Position numbers and translations under genes: made by a program. DNA of 64,000 nt from Asaia bogorensis (lineage in GTDB: Bacteria > Pseudomonadota > Alphaproteobacteria > Reyranellales > Reyranellaceae): assembly GCA_945905835.1 (NCBI GenBank), contig CAMDQJ010000001.1, positions 1 to 64,000 on the forward strand, given 5' to 3'. The notes under the pieces were generated by a model that was not told the DNA's origin, made no database searches, and was given only the letters and a program-made list of their open reading frames with translations. Positions 27,360-35,828 of this stretch are shown here, in pieces (positions within the stretch are counted from its first letter, which is position 1; each line of letters opens with the position of its first letter).

Positions 27360-27580
27360 CGGCATGTCCGTCGTCAGGACCCCTGATACAGATTTAACGT
27401 CTTGAGGAAGAGAGAATTTCCGGCTCATCGTTACCCAGAGGGGAACGAGATGAGACAGAAATCGACCACGACGGCCTCGCCGTCCGAGCGCCTTGTGAAG
27501 AACATTCGCCGGGCGACCCGTAAGCACTATTCGGCTGAATAGAAGATCCGGGTTGTCCTGGACGGCCTGCGCGGCACGAC
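27360..27580 (+). mobile_element. IS3-family left-end and orfA remnant with internal stop
   Basis: The ATG at 27450 begins RQKSTTTASPSERLVKNIRR followed by ATRKHYSAE, the standard first residues of an IS3-group OrfA. A TAG at 27540 replaces the usual glutamate codon of the next EEKIR segment. The frame after the stop continues KIRVVLDGLRG and then loses similarity at about 27577. The 90 bp before the ATG look like an IS leader and terminal repeat (CCGTCGTCAGGACCCCTGAT region). OrfB is absent. Its left end meets the truncated ppc gene. No further gene is visible between 27580 and 27699. Confidence 0.75.
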
Positions 27581-27699
27581 GGACAGTCGGGCATTGCTGG
27601 CTCCCCTCGATATTCCCTGGGTCAATTGGGCACCCCGGGTCGGAGGCGCGCAAGACTAATTTTGACGCCGATGTGACGTCGTATTGCTGCGCGAAGCCA

Positions 27700-28794
27700 T
27701 CACGCCTTAAAGGACGCGATCGCCTTTTCGTCGAATTTCAAGCCAAGGCCCGGCTTGTTCGGCAGCACGAGCTGGCCGTTCTCGATCGCCGGCGTCTCCT
27801 CATAAAGGGCCAGCATCCAGGGCATGTATTCGACCGTGAGGCCATTGGGGCAGGCAGCCACGACATGCAGCAGGATTTCCGGCATGACGTGGCTCACCAC
27901 CGGCAGGTTGAAGGCCTCGGCCATGCCGGCAACCTTCATCCACTGCGTGACGCCGCCTACCCGCGCCATGTCGATCATGACGATATCGACCGACCGCGCC
28001 TCGATCATGTGGCGGAAAGGAACGATCCCCCAGACGTATTCGCCGCCGGCGACCGGAGTCTTGAGCGCGGCGGTGACACGCGCGAGGCCCGGATAGTCGT
28101 CGGCCGCGGTTACGTCCTCGAGCCAGAACAAGCCCACATCCTCGACGCGGCTACCGATATCGATCGCCTGCTCCGGACGCCAGCGCTGGTTGATGTCGCA
28201 CATCAGCTTGATGTCCGGCCCGATCGCCTCGCGCACGACGCGCACGCGGCGCACCTCCTCGGCCGGCGTCGGATTGCCCGGCAGAGCCATCTGGGTCTTC
28301 ATTTCGCGAAAACCCTTCTGCAGCAGGATCTGCGCGGCGCGCTGCGCCTGCTGGTCGGTCAGGCCGCGCCGCAGCGAGCCTGAGGCATAAGTCGGCACGC
28401 GGTCGCGATGGCCGCCCAGCAGCTTCCACAACGGTTGGTCCAGCGCCTTGCCCTTGATGTCCCACAGCGCGACGTCGATCGCCGACAGCGCTAAGGTGAA
28501 GATACCGCCCGGCCCGCAGGCATCGCCGGTGCCGTTGTGCAGCTTGGCGACGATCTTCTCGATCCGCATCGGATCCTCGCCCACCGTCAGGGCGGCGAGT
28601 TCCTCGACGGCCAGTCGCAGGCTGCCGCTCATCTTGCCGCCATACAGGGTGACACCGATGCCCTCGATGCCGTTGTCGGTGCGCAGCCGCAGGATGACGA
28701 TGGGACGCTTGCGGCCGGCCTCTTCCGGCATATTGGCTAGCGGGTCGTCTTCGGGGACGAGCAGCGTCGTTGCTTCATAACTGGTGATTTTCAT
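27700..28794 (-). CDS. Mandelate racemase/muconate lactonizing enzyme family (enolase superfamily)
   Basis: This 364-residue enzyme of the enolase superfamily has metal ligands that read as D200 (MCDINQRW), E226 (WLEDV) and E252 (GGEYVWG). The His-Asp dyad would be H302 (SHVMPE) with D275, spaced 27 residues as in mandelate racemase. Lysine 166 lies in REMKTQM, but the first lysine of the KxK pair is glutamate, so it belongs to a subgroup with altered chemistry, perhaps a sugar-acid dehydratase or epimerase. A strong GGAGGAAA site precedes the ATG. It is divergent from the PanE-like operon. Confidence 0.92.
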   Translation of the reverse strand: MKITSYEATTLLVPEDDPLANMPEEAGRKRPIVILRLRTDNGIEGIGVTLYGGKMSGSLRLAVEELAALTVGEDPMRIEKIVAKLHNGTGDACGPGGIFTLALSAIDVALWDIKGKALDQPLWKLLGGHRDRVPTYASGSLRRGLTDQQAQRAAQILLQKGFREMKTQMALPGNPTPAEEVRRVRVVREAIGPDIKLMCDINQRWRPEQAIDIGSRVEDVGLFWLEDVTAADDYPGLARVTAALKTPVAGGEYVWGIVPFRHMIEARSVDIVMIDMARVGGVTQWMKVAGMAEAFNLPVVSHVMPEILLHVVAACPNGLTVEYMPWMLALYEETPAIENGQLVLPNKPGLGLKFDEKAIASFKA

Positions 28795-28814
28795 GGCGTT
28801 TCCTCCGATGGCCT

Positions 28815-28838
28815 CAGGCTAGCGTAGATCGTAGCCTG
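28815..28838. promoter_or_regulatory. Candidate operator in divergent spacer (7-bp inverted repeat)
   Basis: CAGGCTA (28815-28821) and TAGCCTG (28832-28838) form a perfect inverted repeat with a 10-bp centre, so the half-sites are about 17 bp apart centre to centre. It lies in the 97-bp spacer between the enolase-family gene and the PanE-like operon. Such spacing suits a dimeric GntR- or LysR-type regulator, although no regulator gene lies beside it. Confidence 0.45.
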
Positions 28839-28891
28839 CTGACACCGGCGCCTGTCCGCTCTAACATCGCCGGGAAAAAGGGAGGCAGTTA

Positions 28892-29959
28892 ATGGCTTAC
28901 AAGATCATGATCATGGGTGCGTCGTACGGCTCGCTGCTGGCATCCAAAATCCTATTCGGCGGCCATTCGGTGCACCTGATCTGCCTGCCCGCCGAAGCCG
29001 ACCTGATCAATTCAGAGGGTTTTCGCGTTCGCATGCCGATCCGTGGCCGCAAGGACCCGATCGAGATCGATTCGCGCAAGCTGCCGGGCAAGGTGACTGC
29101 GGGCGGCACCGCCGGCGTCAATCCCGCCGACTACGACCTGATCGGCCTTGCCATGCAAGAGCCGCAGTATCGCTCGCCGGGCGTGCGCGAGCTGCTCGAT
29201 GCCGTTGGCAAGTCCCGCGTGCCCTGCATGTCGATCATGAACATGCCGCCCCTGCCTTATGTGCGGCGTATCCCCGGCCTCGATCACGAGTTGCTCAAGG
29301 CCGCCTATACCGATCCCACCGTATGGGACAGCTTCGACCCCGAGCGCTTGACACTGTGCAGCCCCGATCCGCAGGCGATCCGCCCGCCGGACGAGAAGGT
29401 CAACGTGCTGCAGGTGACGCTGCCGACCAACTTCAAGGTCGCGCGCTTCAAGGACGAGAAGGCCACTGCCATCCTGCGCCAACTCGAGAAGGACATCGAC
29501 GCCATCCGCTTCGACACGCCCGAGGGCAAGATCGAACTGCCGGTGAAGCTGCGCGTGTATGACGGCATCTTCGTGCCCCTCGCCAAGTGGGCGATGCTGC
29601 TGGCCGGCAATTATCGCTGTGTCACCAAGGACGGCACGCGGACGGCGCAGGAAGCCGTTCACACCGACATCGACACTTCGCGCTCGGTCTACAATTTCGT
29701 CTACGACCTCAGCGTCAAGATCGGCGCCGACCCCAACGACCTCGTGCCGTTCGAGAAATATGCCGCCGCCGCGCAGAGCCTCATTCGCCCAGCCTCGGCC
29801 GCACGCGCGTTGCAGAATGGCGTGCCCAACATCGAGCGCGCCGACAAGCTGGTGCAGCTCATCGCCAAGCAGAAGGGCCTCAGCCATCCGGTGATCGATG
29901 CCGGCGTCGCGCTCGTCGATGCCCGGCTCGACGCCAACCGCAAGAAGGCGGCAACCTGA
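28892..29959 (+). CDS. Ketopantoate reductase-like (ApbA/PanE family) oxidoreductase
   Basis: This 355-residue protein has an N-terminal Rossmann segment (IMIMGASYGSLLASKIL) that departs from the usual GxGxxG. A central domain follows, then a helical C-terminal domain with KWAMLLAGNYRC and a conserved lysine. Length and domain order fit the ApbA/PanE family. It sits first in an operon with CoxG-like, ThDP-dependent and TfdA-like genes, so it more likely reduces a 2-keto acid in a catabolic route than makes pantoate (inference). GGGAGG precedes the start. Confidence 0.85.
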   Translation: MAYKIMIMGASYGSLLASKILFGGHSVHLICLPAEADLINSEGFRVRMPIRGRKDPIEIDSRKLPGKVTAGGTAGVNPADYDLIGLAMQEPQYRSPGVRELLDAVGKSRVPCMSIMNMPPLPYVRRIPGLDHELLKAAYTDPTVWDSFDPERLTLCSPDPQAIRPPDEKVNVLQVTLPTNFKVARFKDEKATAILRQLEKDIDAIRFDTPEGKIELPVKLRVYDGIFVPLAKWAMLLAGNYRCVTKDGTRTAQEAVHTDIDTSRSVYNFVYDLSVKIGADPNDLVPFEKYAAAAQSLIRPASAARALQNGVPNIERADKLVQLIAKQKGLSHPVIDAGVALVDARLDANRKKAAT

Positions 29960-29978
29960 CGCGGCGAGCGCCGCAACC

Positions 29979-30590
29979 ATGGTCGCGCTGACCGAGAGAA
30001 CGACGATCCCGTTTCCGGCCGATCAGGTCTGGCCGCTTTTAAGCGAGCCGGCGCTGGTGGCCTCGTGCATTCCCGGCGCGCAGCTTGCTCCGGACCAGGG
30101 CGACGGGCTGTGGCGCGGCTCGATCCGCGTCAAGTTCGGCCCGACCGTAGCGGTGTTCCGCGGTGAGGCCAGTCTCACCTTCGACCATACGGCGCGAACC
30201 TGCACCATCGAGGGCCGCGGCATCGATGGCCGCGGGGCGTCGCGCGCCTTGGCGTCGGGCCTGGTCAAGGCCAGCGGCAGCGACGTGACGGAACTCGCCA
30301 TCGACGGCAGCTTCACGGTGAGTGGACCGCTCGAGACTTTCGCCAATGCCGGCGGCGTCCACGTGGCACGCGCCCTTCTAGCGGAATTCGCCGCCAACAT
30401 GGCCAAGCTTGTGGTTGAGCGACGGGTAGCGGTTCCGCCAGTCGACGCCGCGCCGCTTGCTTCACCGCCACCAGTGGCTGCACCATCTTCCACACCGGCC
30501 GCGTCGGAGCTCAGCGCCAGCAGCCTGCTGTGGCGGGCGTTCCTCTCATGGCTGCGCGACCTATTCGGCAAGAAGGAAAATCCGCGATGA
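29979..30590 (+). CDS. CoxG-like SRPBCC-domain protein
   Basis: This 203-residue protein has an N-terminal SRPBCC lipid/ligand-binding domain of the CO dehydrogenase subunit G type. ERTTIPFPADQVWPLLSEPA, SCIPGAQL and VKFGPTVAVFRGEASL are typical. A proline/alanine-rich linker and a hydrophobic C-terminal stretch (LLWRAFLSWLRDLF) that may anchor it to the membrane follow. CoxG proteins recruit molybdenum hydroxylases to the membrane. A two-subunit molybdenum hydroxylase lies convergently 2.5 kb downstream and is a likely partner. Its stop overlaps the next start by four bases. Confidence 0.86.
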   Translation: MVALTERTTIPFPADQVWPLLSEPALVASCIPGAQLAPDQGDGLWRGSIRVKFGPTVAVFRGEASLTFDHTARTCTIEGRGIDGRGASRALASGLVKASGSDVTELAIDGSFTVSGPLETFANAGGVHVARALLAEFAANMAKLVVERRVAVPPVDAAPLASPPPVAAPSSTPAASELSASSLLWRAFLSWLRDLFGKKENPR

Positions 30591-32251
30591 GCAAGCTCCA
30601 GGTATCCGACATGCTGGCCCGCGCCTTTGTCGCCGAGGGCGTCGAGGTGCTGTTCACCCTGATGGGTGACGCCAACATGTACTGGTCGGCGGCGATGGCC
30701 AAGCTGGCCGGCGTCAAGGTGGTGCATGCCCGGCACGAGCACTGCGCCGTCTCCATGGCCGACGGCTACGCCCGAGCCACGGGCAAAGTGGGCGTCGCCT
30801 CGACAACCTGCGGGCCGGGCTTCACCCAGATCATGACCGCGCTCACCATCGCAGCGCGCGGCAACGTGCCGTTGGTGGTGTTTGCCGGCGACTCGCCGAT
30901 CGCCGCCGCCTGGTATCTGCAGCAGATCGACATGGCGCCGCTGGCACTTGCGACCGGCGCGCATTATGTGGCGGTCAAGCACGTCGATCGCCTGCTCGAC
31001 AACGTGCGCGAGGCCTTCCAGGTCGCCCAGGTCGAACGGCGCCCGGTGGTGCTGAGCGTGCCGATGGACATGCAGAAGCAGGCCTGGCCGCATCTCACCG
31101 ACTACACCTCGTCGGCCGAGCTGGTGCCGGCGGCCCAGCGTCCGATTCCGGATCCGGCCATCGTCGACCGCGTGGTCGACATGATCGCCGAGGCCGAAAA
31201 GCCGATCCTCCTGGCTGGCCGCGGTGCCATCCGCTCCGGCGCGCGGACCTCACTGGAAGCGCTGGCCGAACAATCCGGCGCGCTGCTCGCCACATCGCTG
31301 TTGGGCAAGGGCCTGTTCGAGGGCAATCCCTACGCGCTCGACATCGCAGGCTCTTTCGCCAGCGACTTCGCCCGCGAGCGCTTCGCCGAATCGGACCTGG
31401 TGATCGGCGTCGGCGCCGGCCTCGGCCATTACACCACCGAGGGCGGCTACCTCTATTCCGGCGCCCGCTCGGTGCAGATCGACGTCAATCCGCGCGGGTT
31501 GTGGCAGGGATTGCGCACGGCCGACCTCCATGTCCGTGCCGATGCCCGGGCAGCCGCCGACGCCATCCTCGCGCGCATGAAGGCGCGCGGCGTCTCGCGG
31601 CCGGGCTTCCGCACCGGCGACATGGCGAAGCAAATCGCGGGCGATTCGCCCGACCGCAAGGAATTCCCGGTGCAGGCCAACACCGTCGATCCGCGCAAGG
31701 CCATCATCGAGCTCGACGCCGCCATTCCCAAGGACTGGGACATCATCGTCGGCGGCGGCCACTACTTCAGCATCGCCATGACTCATATGCGCGGCCGGCC
31801 GGCGGACAAGTATCACGTGGTCAACGATTTCGGCGCCATTGGCTCGGCCCTTCCCGCCGCCATCGGCATCGCCGCGGCACGCGGCGATGGCAAGGTCATG
31901 CTGATCGAAGGCGACGGAAGCCTCTTGATGCACATCCAGGAGCTGGAGACCATCCGCCGCCAGGGCATCCGCATGCTGATCTCGGTGATGAACGACGGCG
32001 GCTATGGCGCCGAGGTCCACAAATTCCGCGCCCACAAGCTCGATCCGGCCGAAGCGGTGCACGGCCGCGGCGACCTGGCGGGAGTCGCCACCGGCTTTGG
32101 CCTGCGCGGCGCCTCGGTGACGCAGCCCGGCCAATTCGCGCCATTGTTCAAGGAGCACCAGGGGGCCAATATCGGCTCGGTCTGGGACGTCCACATCGAC
32201 GACCTCATCCCCTCGCGCACCTACCGTCGCGTCCACTACGGCGAGGCCTAA
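30587..32251 (+). CDS. Thiamine diphosphate-dependent enzyme (acetolactate synthase-like)
   Basis: This 554-residue enzyme has the three-domain ThDP architecture. The catalytic glutamate is in ARHEHCAVSMADGYARATG near residue 50 and the glycine-rich CGPGFTQ follows. The ThDP/Mg motif starts at EGDGSLLMH and closes with NDGGYG in place of the common NNxxYG. It lacks clear FAD-binding landmarks of true acetolactate synthase, so decarboxylase, ligase or sulfoacetaldehyde-type chemistry is possible. The ATG at 30587 overlaps the CoxG-like stop; an upstream in-frame extension lies inside that gene. Confidence 0.92.
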   Translation: MSKLQVSDMLARAFVAEGVEVLFTLMGDANMYWSAAMAKLAGVKVVHARHEHCAVSMADGYARATGKVGVASTTCGPGFTQIMTALTIAARGNVPLVVFAGDSPIAAAWYLQQIDMAPLALATGAHYVAVKHVDRLLDNVREAFQVAQVERRPVVLSVPMDMQKQAWPHLTDYTSSAELVPAAQRPIPDPAIVDRVVDMIAEAEKPILLAGRGAIRSGARTSLEALAEQSGALLATSLLGKGLFEGNPYALDIAGSFASDFARERFAESDLVIGVGAGLGHYTTEGGYLYSGARSVQIDVNPRGLWQGLRTADLHVRADARAAADAILARMKARGVSRPGFRTGDMAKQIAGDSPDRKEFPVQANTVDPRKAIIELDAAIPKDWDIIVGGGHYFSIAMTHMRGRPADKYHVVNDFGAIGSALPAAIGIAAARGDGKVMLIEGDGSLLMHIQELETIRRQGIRMLISVMNDGGYGAEVHKFRAHKLDPAEAVHGRGDLAGVATGFGLRGASVTQPGQFAPLFKEHQGANIGSVWDVHIDDLIPSRTYRRVHYGEA

Positions 32252-32268
32252 AGAAGAGGAGACACGGC

Positions 32269-33153
32269 ATGACCGTTACCATCCGCCAGGTCGGCCCCTG
32301 CTTCGCGGGCGAGGTCGACGGCATCGACATGCGCAAGCCACTGACGCGCGATGAGGTGGTGACAGTCCATGCCGGCATGGACAAGTACGGCATCCTGGTC
32401 TTCCACGACCAGAAGATCAGCGACGAGCAACAGCTCGCCTTTACGCAGAGTCTTGGCGACATCGAGCACGCCATCGGCACCAGCCTGCGCGCCGCCGACG
32501 AAGCCCGCCTGCCCACGACCTTCGCCGACGTCTCCAACCTCGACAAGAACAACACGCCATTCGCCCGCGAGGACCGCCGCCGGCTGTTCGCCATCGGCAA
32601 CCGGCTGTGGCACTCCGACTCCTCTTTCAAGACGACGCCGGCGAAATACTCGCTGCTGCACGCCATCAGTATCCCGTCGAAGGGCGGCAACACGCAGTTC
32701 GCCGACATGCGCGCGGCCTACGATGCGCTCGACGACGAGGCCAAGGCCGAGGTCGAGAACATGGTCTGCGAGCACAGCCAGATGTTCTCGCGCCAGCTCA
32801 TCGGCTTCAGCGACTTCACCGACGAGGAGCGCGAACGCTTCAGACCGGTGCGCCAGTGCATGGTGCGGACCAATCCGGTGACCGGCCGCAGGTCGCTCTA
32901 TCTCTCTTCCCATGCCGGGGAAATCGTCGGCTGGCCGATGCCCGAGGCGCGCGGCTACCTGCGCGACCTGATCGAGCACGCCACCCAGCGCGAGTTCGTC
33001 TACACCCACAAGTGGCGGGTCGACGACCTGGTGATGTGGGACAACCGCCAGACCATGCATCGCGCCCGCCCCTTCCCGGCCGACCAGCCGCGCGACATGC
33101 GCCGCACGACGCTGGCCGGCTACGGTCCGACGGCGATGCAGGTGGCCGCTTAG
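32269..33153 (+). CDS. TfdA-like Fe(II)/2-oxoglutarate dioxygenase
   Basis: This 294-residue enzyme closely follows the pattern of 2,4-D dioxygenase TfdA. It has WHSDSSFKTTPAKYSLLHA with the HxD pair, GGNTQFADMRAAYDAL, the distal histidine in RQTMHRARPF and the 2-oxoglutarate arginine in RDMRRTTLAGYGP. Its real substrate could be a phenoxy acid, an aryl ether or an analogous acid. The start follows AGAGGAGA, 17 bp after the ThDP gene. The stop overlaps the stop of the opposing molybdenum hydroxylase gene by four bases. Confidence 0.93.
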   Translation: MTVTIRQVGPCFAGEVDGIDMRKPLTRDEVVTVHAGMDKYGILVFHDQKISDEQQLAFTQSLGDIEHAIGTSLRAADEARLPTTFADVSNLDKNNTPFAREDRRRLFAIGNRLWHSDSSFKTTPAKYSLLHAISIPSKGGNTQFADMRAAYDALDDEAKAEVENMVCEHSQMFSRQLIGFSDFTDEERERFRPVRQCMVRTNPVTGRRSLYLSSHAGEIVGWPMPEARGYLRDLIEHATQREFVYTHKWRVDDLVMWDNRQTMHRARPFPADQPRDMRRTTLAGYGPTAMQVAA

Positions 33154-35273
33154 GTCTTCAGCAGCGCCGCCATGATGCGCTCGCGCGTCAGCGGCATGTC
33201 GTTGATGCGCACGCCCAGCGCATGGTTGACGGCATTGCCGATCGCCGCCGCTGTCGGCCCGACCGTGCATTCGCCGACGCCGAGCACTGCGTTGCCCGCG
33301 CCATCGACGAACTCGACCTGCATCTCCGGCACTTCGCTGAACCTCAGGATCGGATAGCTGTCCCAGTCTCGCGAGGCGATGCCCTGGCCGTCGAGCTTCA
33401 CCTGCTCTTTCAGCGTCCAGCTCACCGCCTGCACGATCCCGCCTTCGAGCTGGTTGCGCGCACCGTCGGGATTGACCACGAGGCCGGCATCGGCGACGCA
33501 CCATACGCGATCGACCTTCACGGTCTCCTGCACCGTGACGGCCGCGACCACAGCGGCATAGGCCGCGCGGTTCTTGTAGCGCGCGAAGCCAATGCCGAGC
33601 CCCTTGCCGGTGCCGGTGGGCCCGCGCGAGGCCCACCCAGACCGCTCGGCCACCATCTCGATCAGGCGCCGTGCGCGTGGTTCGGACAGGATCGACAGGC
33701 GATAGGCGACGGGATCCTCGCCGACACGTGCAGCGAGATCGTCCATCAGCGATTCGATGGCATAGACGTTGGGCAGTGCGCCGAGGCCGCGGAGCGCCGA
33801 AGTACGCACCGGCGGGCGAATCACCAGATGGTGCAGGATGCGGTGTGCCGGCACGTCGTAGATCGGCATGGCATTGCGCGTGCCGCCGCCGCCGCGCTGC
33901 TCGGTCGGGTCGAACGGCGCGACCTCGGGCGGTGGATTAGCCATCGCCTCTGACGCCAGCAGGAAGCCGGTGCCGTTGCCTGGCCGCTGAACGTGCGTCG
34001 GACTCCAGACCTCCGTCGTCCAGTCTGCCGGCCGGCCGCGCTCGTCGAGATCGACATGCAGCGTCACCAGCATGGCGGGTCCCACCGGCTCGAAGCCGAA
34101 TTCCTCCTCGCGGCGCCATTGGAGGCGGATGGTCTTGCCGGGCAGGCGCATCGCGATCAGCGCCGCGTCGAGGGCGGCATCGTCGGCGCCGTTATGGCCG
34201 TAGCAGCCGGCGCCATGCAGATGTCGCGCCGTGATAGACTCGATGGGCAGACCGAGCGCCGCCGCCAGGTTCTGGCGCAACGGATGCATGCCTTGGCCGT
34301 GCGAGCGCACCGTGAGATGACCGTTGCGGAACTCGGCAAGAGCACAGGACGGCGCCATCGAGGCGTGCGCGATATAGGGCCGCGAGAATGTCGCCTGCAC
34401 GAGGTTCTTCGGCGGCGTCGGCGGCGCCGGCCAGGCGCCGATACGCCGGTCGTCGCTCGGCTGGCCTTTCAGCCACGCGGCCTCCTGCTGCTCGGGCGTC
34501 AAGCGCCGGACGTTGTTCCACGTCGCATGTGCAGGTGCGGCAACGGCTGCGGCCTGCGCCACGCTTTCGACCGGGCTCACGAAAGCGACGAAGTTCGCCT
34601 CGCGCACGATCTGCATCTCGCCCTTCGCCACGCGGCGGATCGCGGCTTCATCGAGCGAGGCGAGCGTGGCGCCGCGGTTGGGCTGGCGCAGCGTGCGGGC
34701 ATGCAGGACACCTGCCGGCAACACGTCGTGCACATAGGCCGCGCCGCCGGTGATCTTGGCCGGCAGGTCGACGCGCGGCACGCTCTGGCCGACCACCTTG
34801 TAGGACGCGCGCAACTTCGTCGGCGCCGTACCGGTGACGGCCTGGGTTAGATCGATCTCGCCAGCGACAGTCCAGTAGTCCTGATCGGTCACCACGCCGT
34901 TCTGCACAAAGCGGCCGTCAACCACGGTGAGCTCGTCGCGGCTGCAGTTGAGCCTGAGCGCCGCGCGCTCCAACGCCTTGGCCCGCACTTCGGCACAGAC
35001 CAGCCGCACTGAACCGCCCGACACATCGACCGACAGCGACGACGTCGTGTAGACCTCGTCGGGTCCATACGTGGTGTCACCCGACAGCACGGCCACGCGG
35101 GCGAATGGCACATCGAGCTCGTCGGCGGCGATCTGGCCGATGGCCGTGACGATGCCCTGTCCCATCTCGATCTTGCCGGTGGCGATGCGCACGGTGCGGT
35201 CGGGCTGGAAGGCGATCCAGCGGTCGAGACGCGGGTTCTCGACCAGGCTGGCGGGCAATGTGGGCGCGTTCAT
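33150..35273 (-). CDS. Molybdenum hydroxylase large subunit (IorB-like, xanthine dehydrogenase family)
   Basis: This 707-residue molybdopterin-binding subunit has the active-site glutamate in GVGECTVGPTA near the C-terminus and cofactor-contact motifs in GQGMHPLRQNL, EQRGGGGTRNAMPIYD and EGGIVQAVSWTLKEQVKL. Features such as KIEMGQGIVTAIGQIAADEL mark the isoquinoline 1-oxidoreductase-like group, which passes electrons to the membrane instead of to a flavin subunit. ATG 35273 overlaps the small-subunit stop. It hydroxylates a carbon next to nitrogen or an aldehyde; the substrate is unknown. Confidence 0.93.
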   Translation of the reverse strand: MNAPTLPASLVENPRLDRWIAFQPDRTVRIATGKIEMGQGIVTAIGQIAADELDVPFARVAVLSGDTTYGPDEVYTTSSLSVDVSGGSVRLVCAEVRAKALERAALRLNCSRDELTVVDGRFVQNGVVTDQDYWTVAGEIDLTQAVTGTAPTKLRASYKVVGQSVPRVDLPAKITGGAAYVHDVLPAGVLHARTLRQPNRGATLASLDEAAIRRVAKGEMQIVREANFVAFVSPVESVAQAAAVAAPAHATWNNVRRLTPEQQEAAWLKGQPSDDRRIGAWPAPPTPPKNLVQATFSRPYIAHASMAPSCALAEFRNGHLTVRSHGQGMHPLRQNLAAALGLPIESITARHLHGAGCYGHNGADDAALDAALIAMRLPGKTIRLQWRREEEFGFEPVGPAMLVTLHVDLDERGRPADWTTEVWSPTHVQRPGNGTGFLLASEAMANPPPEVAPFDPTEQRGGGGTRNAMPIYDVPAHRILHHLVIRPPVRTSALRGLGALPNVYAIESLMDDLAARVGEDPVAYRLSILSEPRARRLIEMVAERSGWASRGPTGTGKGLGIGFARYKNRAAYAAVVAAVTVQETVKVDRVWCVADAGLVVNPDGARNQLEGGIVQAVSWTLKEQVKLDGQGIASRDWDSYPILRFSEVPEMQVEFVDGAGNAVLGVGECTVGPTAAAIGNAVNHALGVRINDMPLTRERIMAALLKT

Positions 35274-35746
35274 GCCGGACTCCCGTTGCGAAGAGTGGCC
35301 GCAGCACGCTCGACCGCCTTCAGGATGCGCTGGTGCGCGCCGCAGCGGCAGAGATGCTTGTCGAGCGCCGTCACGATCTCGGCGCGCGTCGGATTGGAAT
35401 TGCGGTCGAGCAGTGCCTTGGCGGAAATCAGGATGCCGGAGAGGCAATAGCCGCACTGGCCCGCCTGCTCGTCGAGGAACGCGCGCTGCAACGGATGCGG
35501 CTCGGCCACTGTGCCGAGGCCTTCGATGGTGGTGACCGCGCGGCCCGCGACCGTGCCGACCTCGCGGGTGCAGGCATAGGCCGGCTGGCCGTCGACCAGC
35601 ACCATGCAGCAACCGCACTGCTCGAGGCCGCAGCCGTAGCGCGTACCCATCAGGCCGAGATGGTTGCGCAGGACTTCAAGCAGCGACGCGTTCTGCGAAA
35701 CGCCGACGTTGCGCGCCTCGCCGTTTACCGTGAATGCGATATCCAT
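35270..35746 (-). CDS. Molybdenum hydroxylase small subunit, two [2Fe-2S] clusters (IorA-like)
   Basis: This 158-residue electron-transfer subunit has an N-terminal plant-type cluster with ligands in [11 protein letters not shown] and the later CTR, and a C-terminal cluster with GQCGYC and CRCG. The ATG at 35746 has a strong GAGGAGG site; a start 24 bases upstream is less likely. It is translationally coupled to the large subunit. No FAD subunit gene is adjacent, consistent with the two-subunit architecture. Confidence 0.94.
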   Translation of the reverse strand: MDIAFTVNGEARNVGVSQNASLLEVLRNHLGLMGTRYGCGLEQCGCCMVLVDGQPAYACTREVGTVAGRAVTTIEGLGTVAEPHPLQRAFLDEQAGQCGYCLSGILISAKALLDRNSNPTRAEIVTALDKHLCRCGAHQRILKAVERAAATLRNGSPA

Positions 35747-35828
35747 GACGGCCTCCTCATTTCCCCGCATAGCCCACCCGCCGCCGATCCGCTACGCTGC
35801 CGCACCCAATTCGCCAGGCGTCCCCGTC

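Noticed and set aside
28892-29959. True ketopantoate reductase (panE) for pantothenate synthesis
   Set aside because: The glycine motif is atypical and the neighbours are catabolic, so only a family-level call is made.
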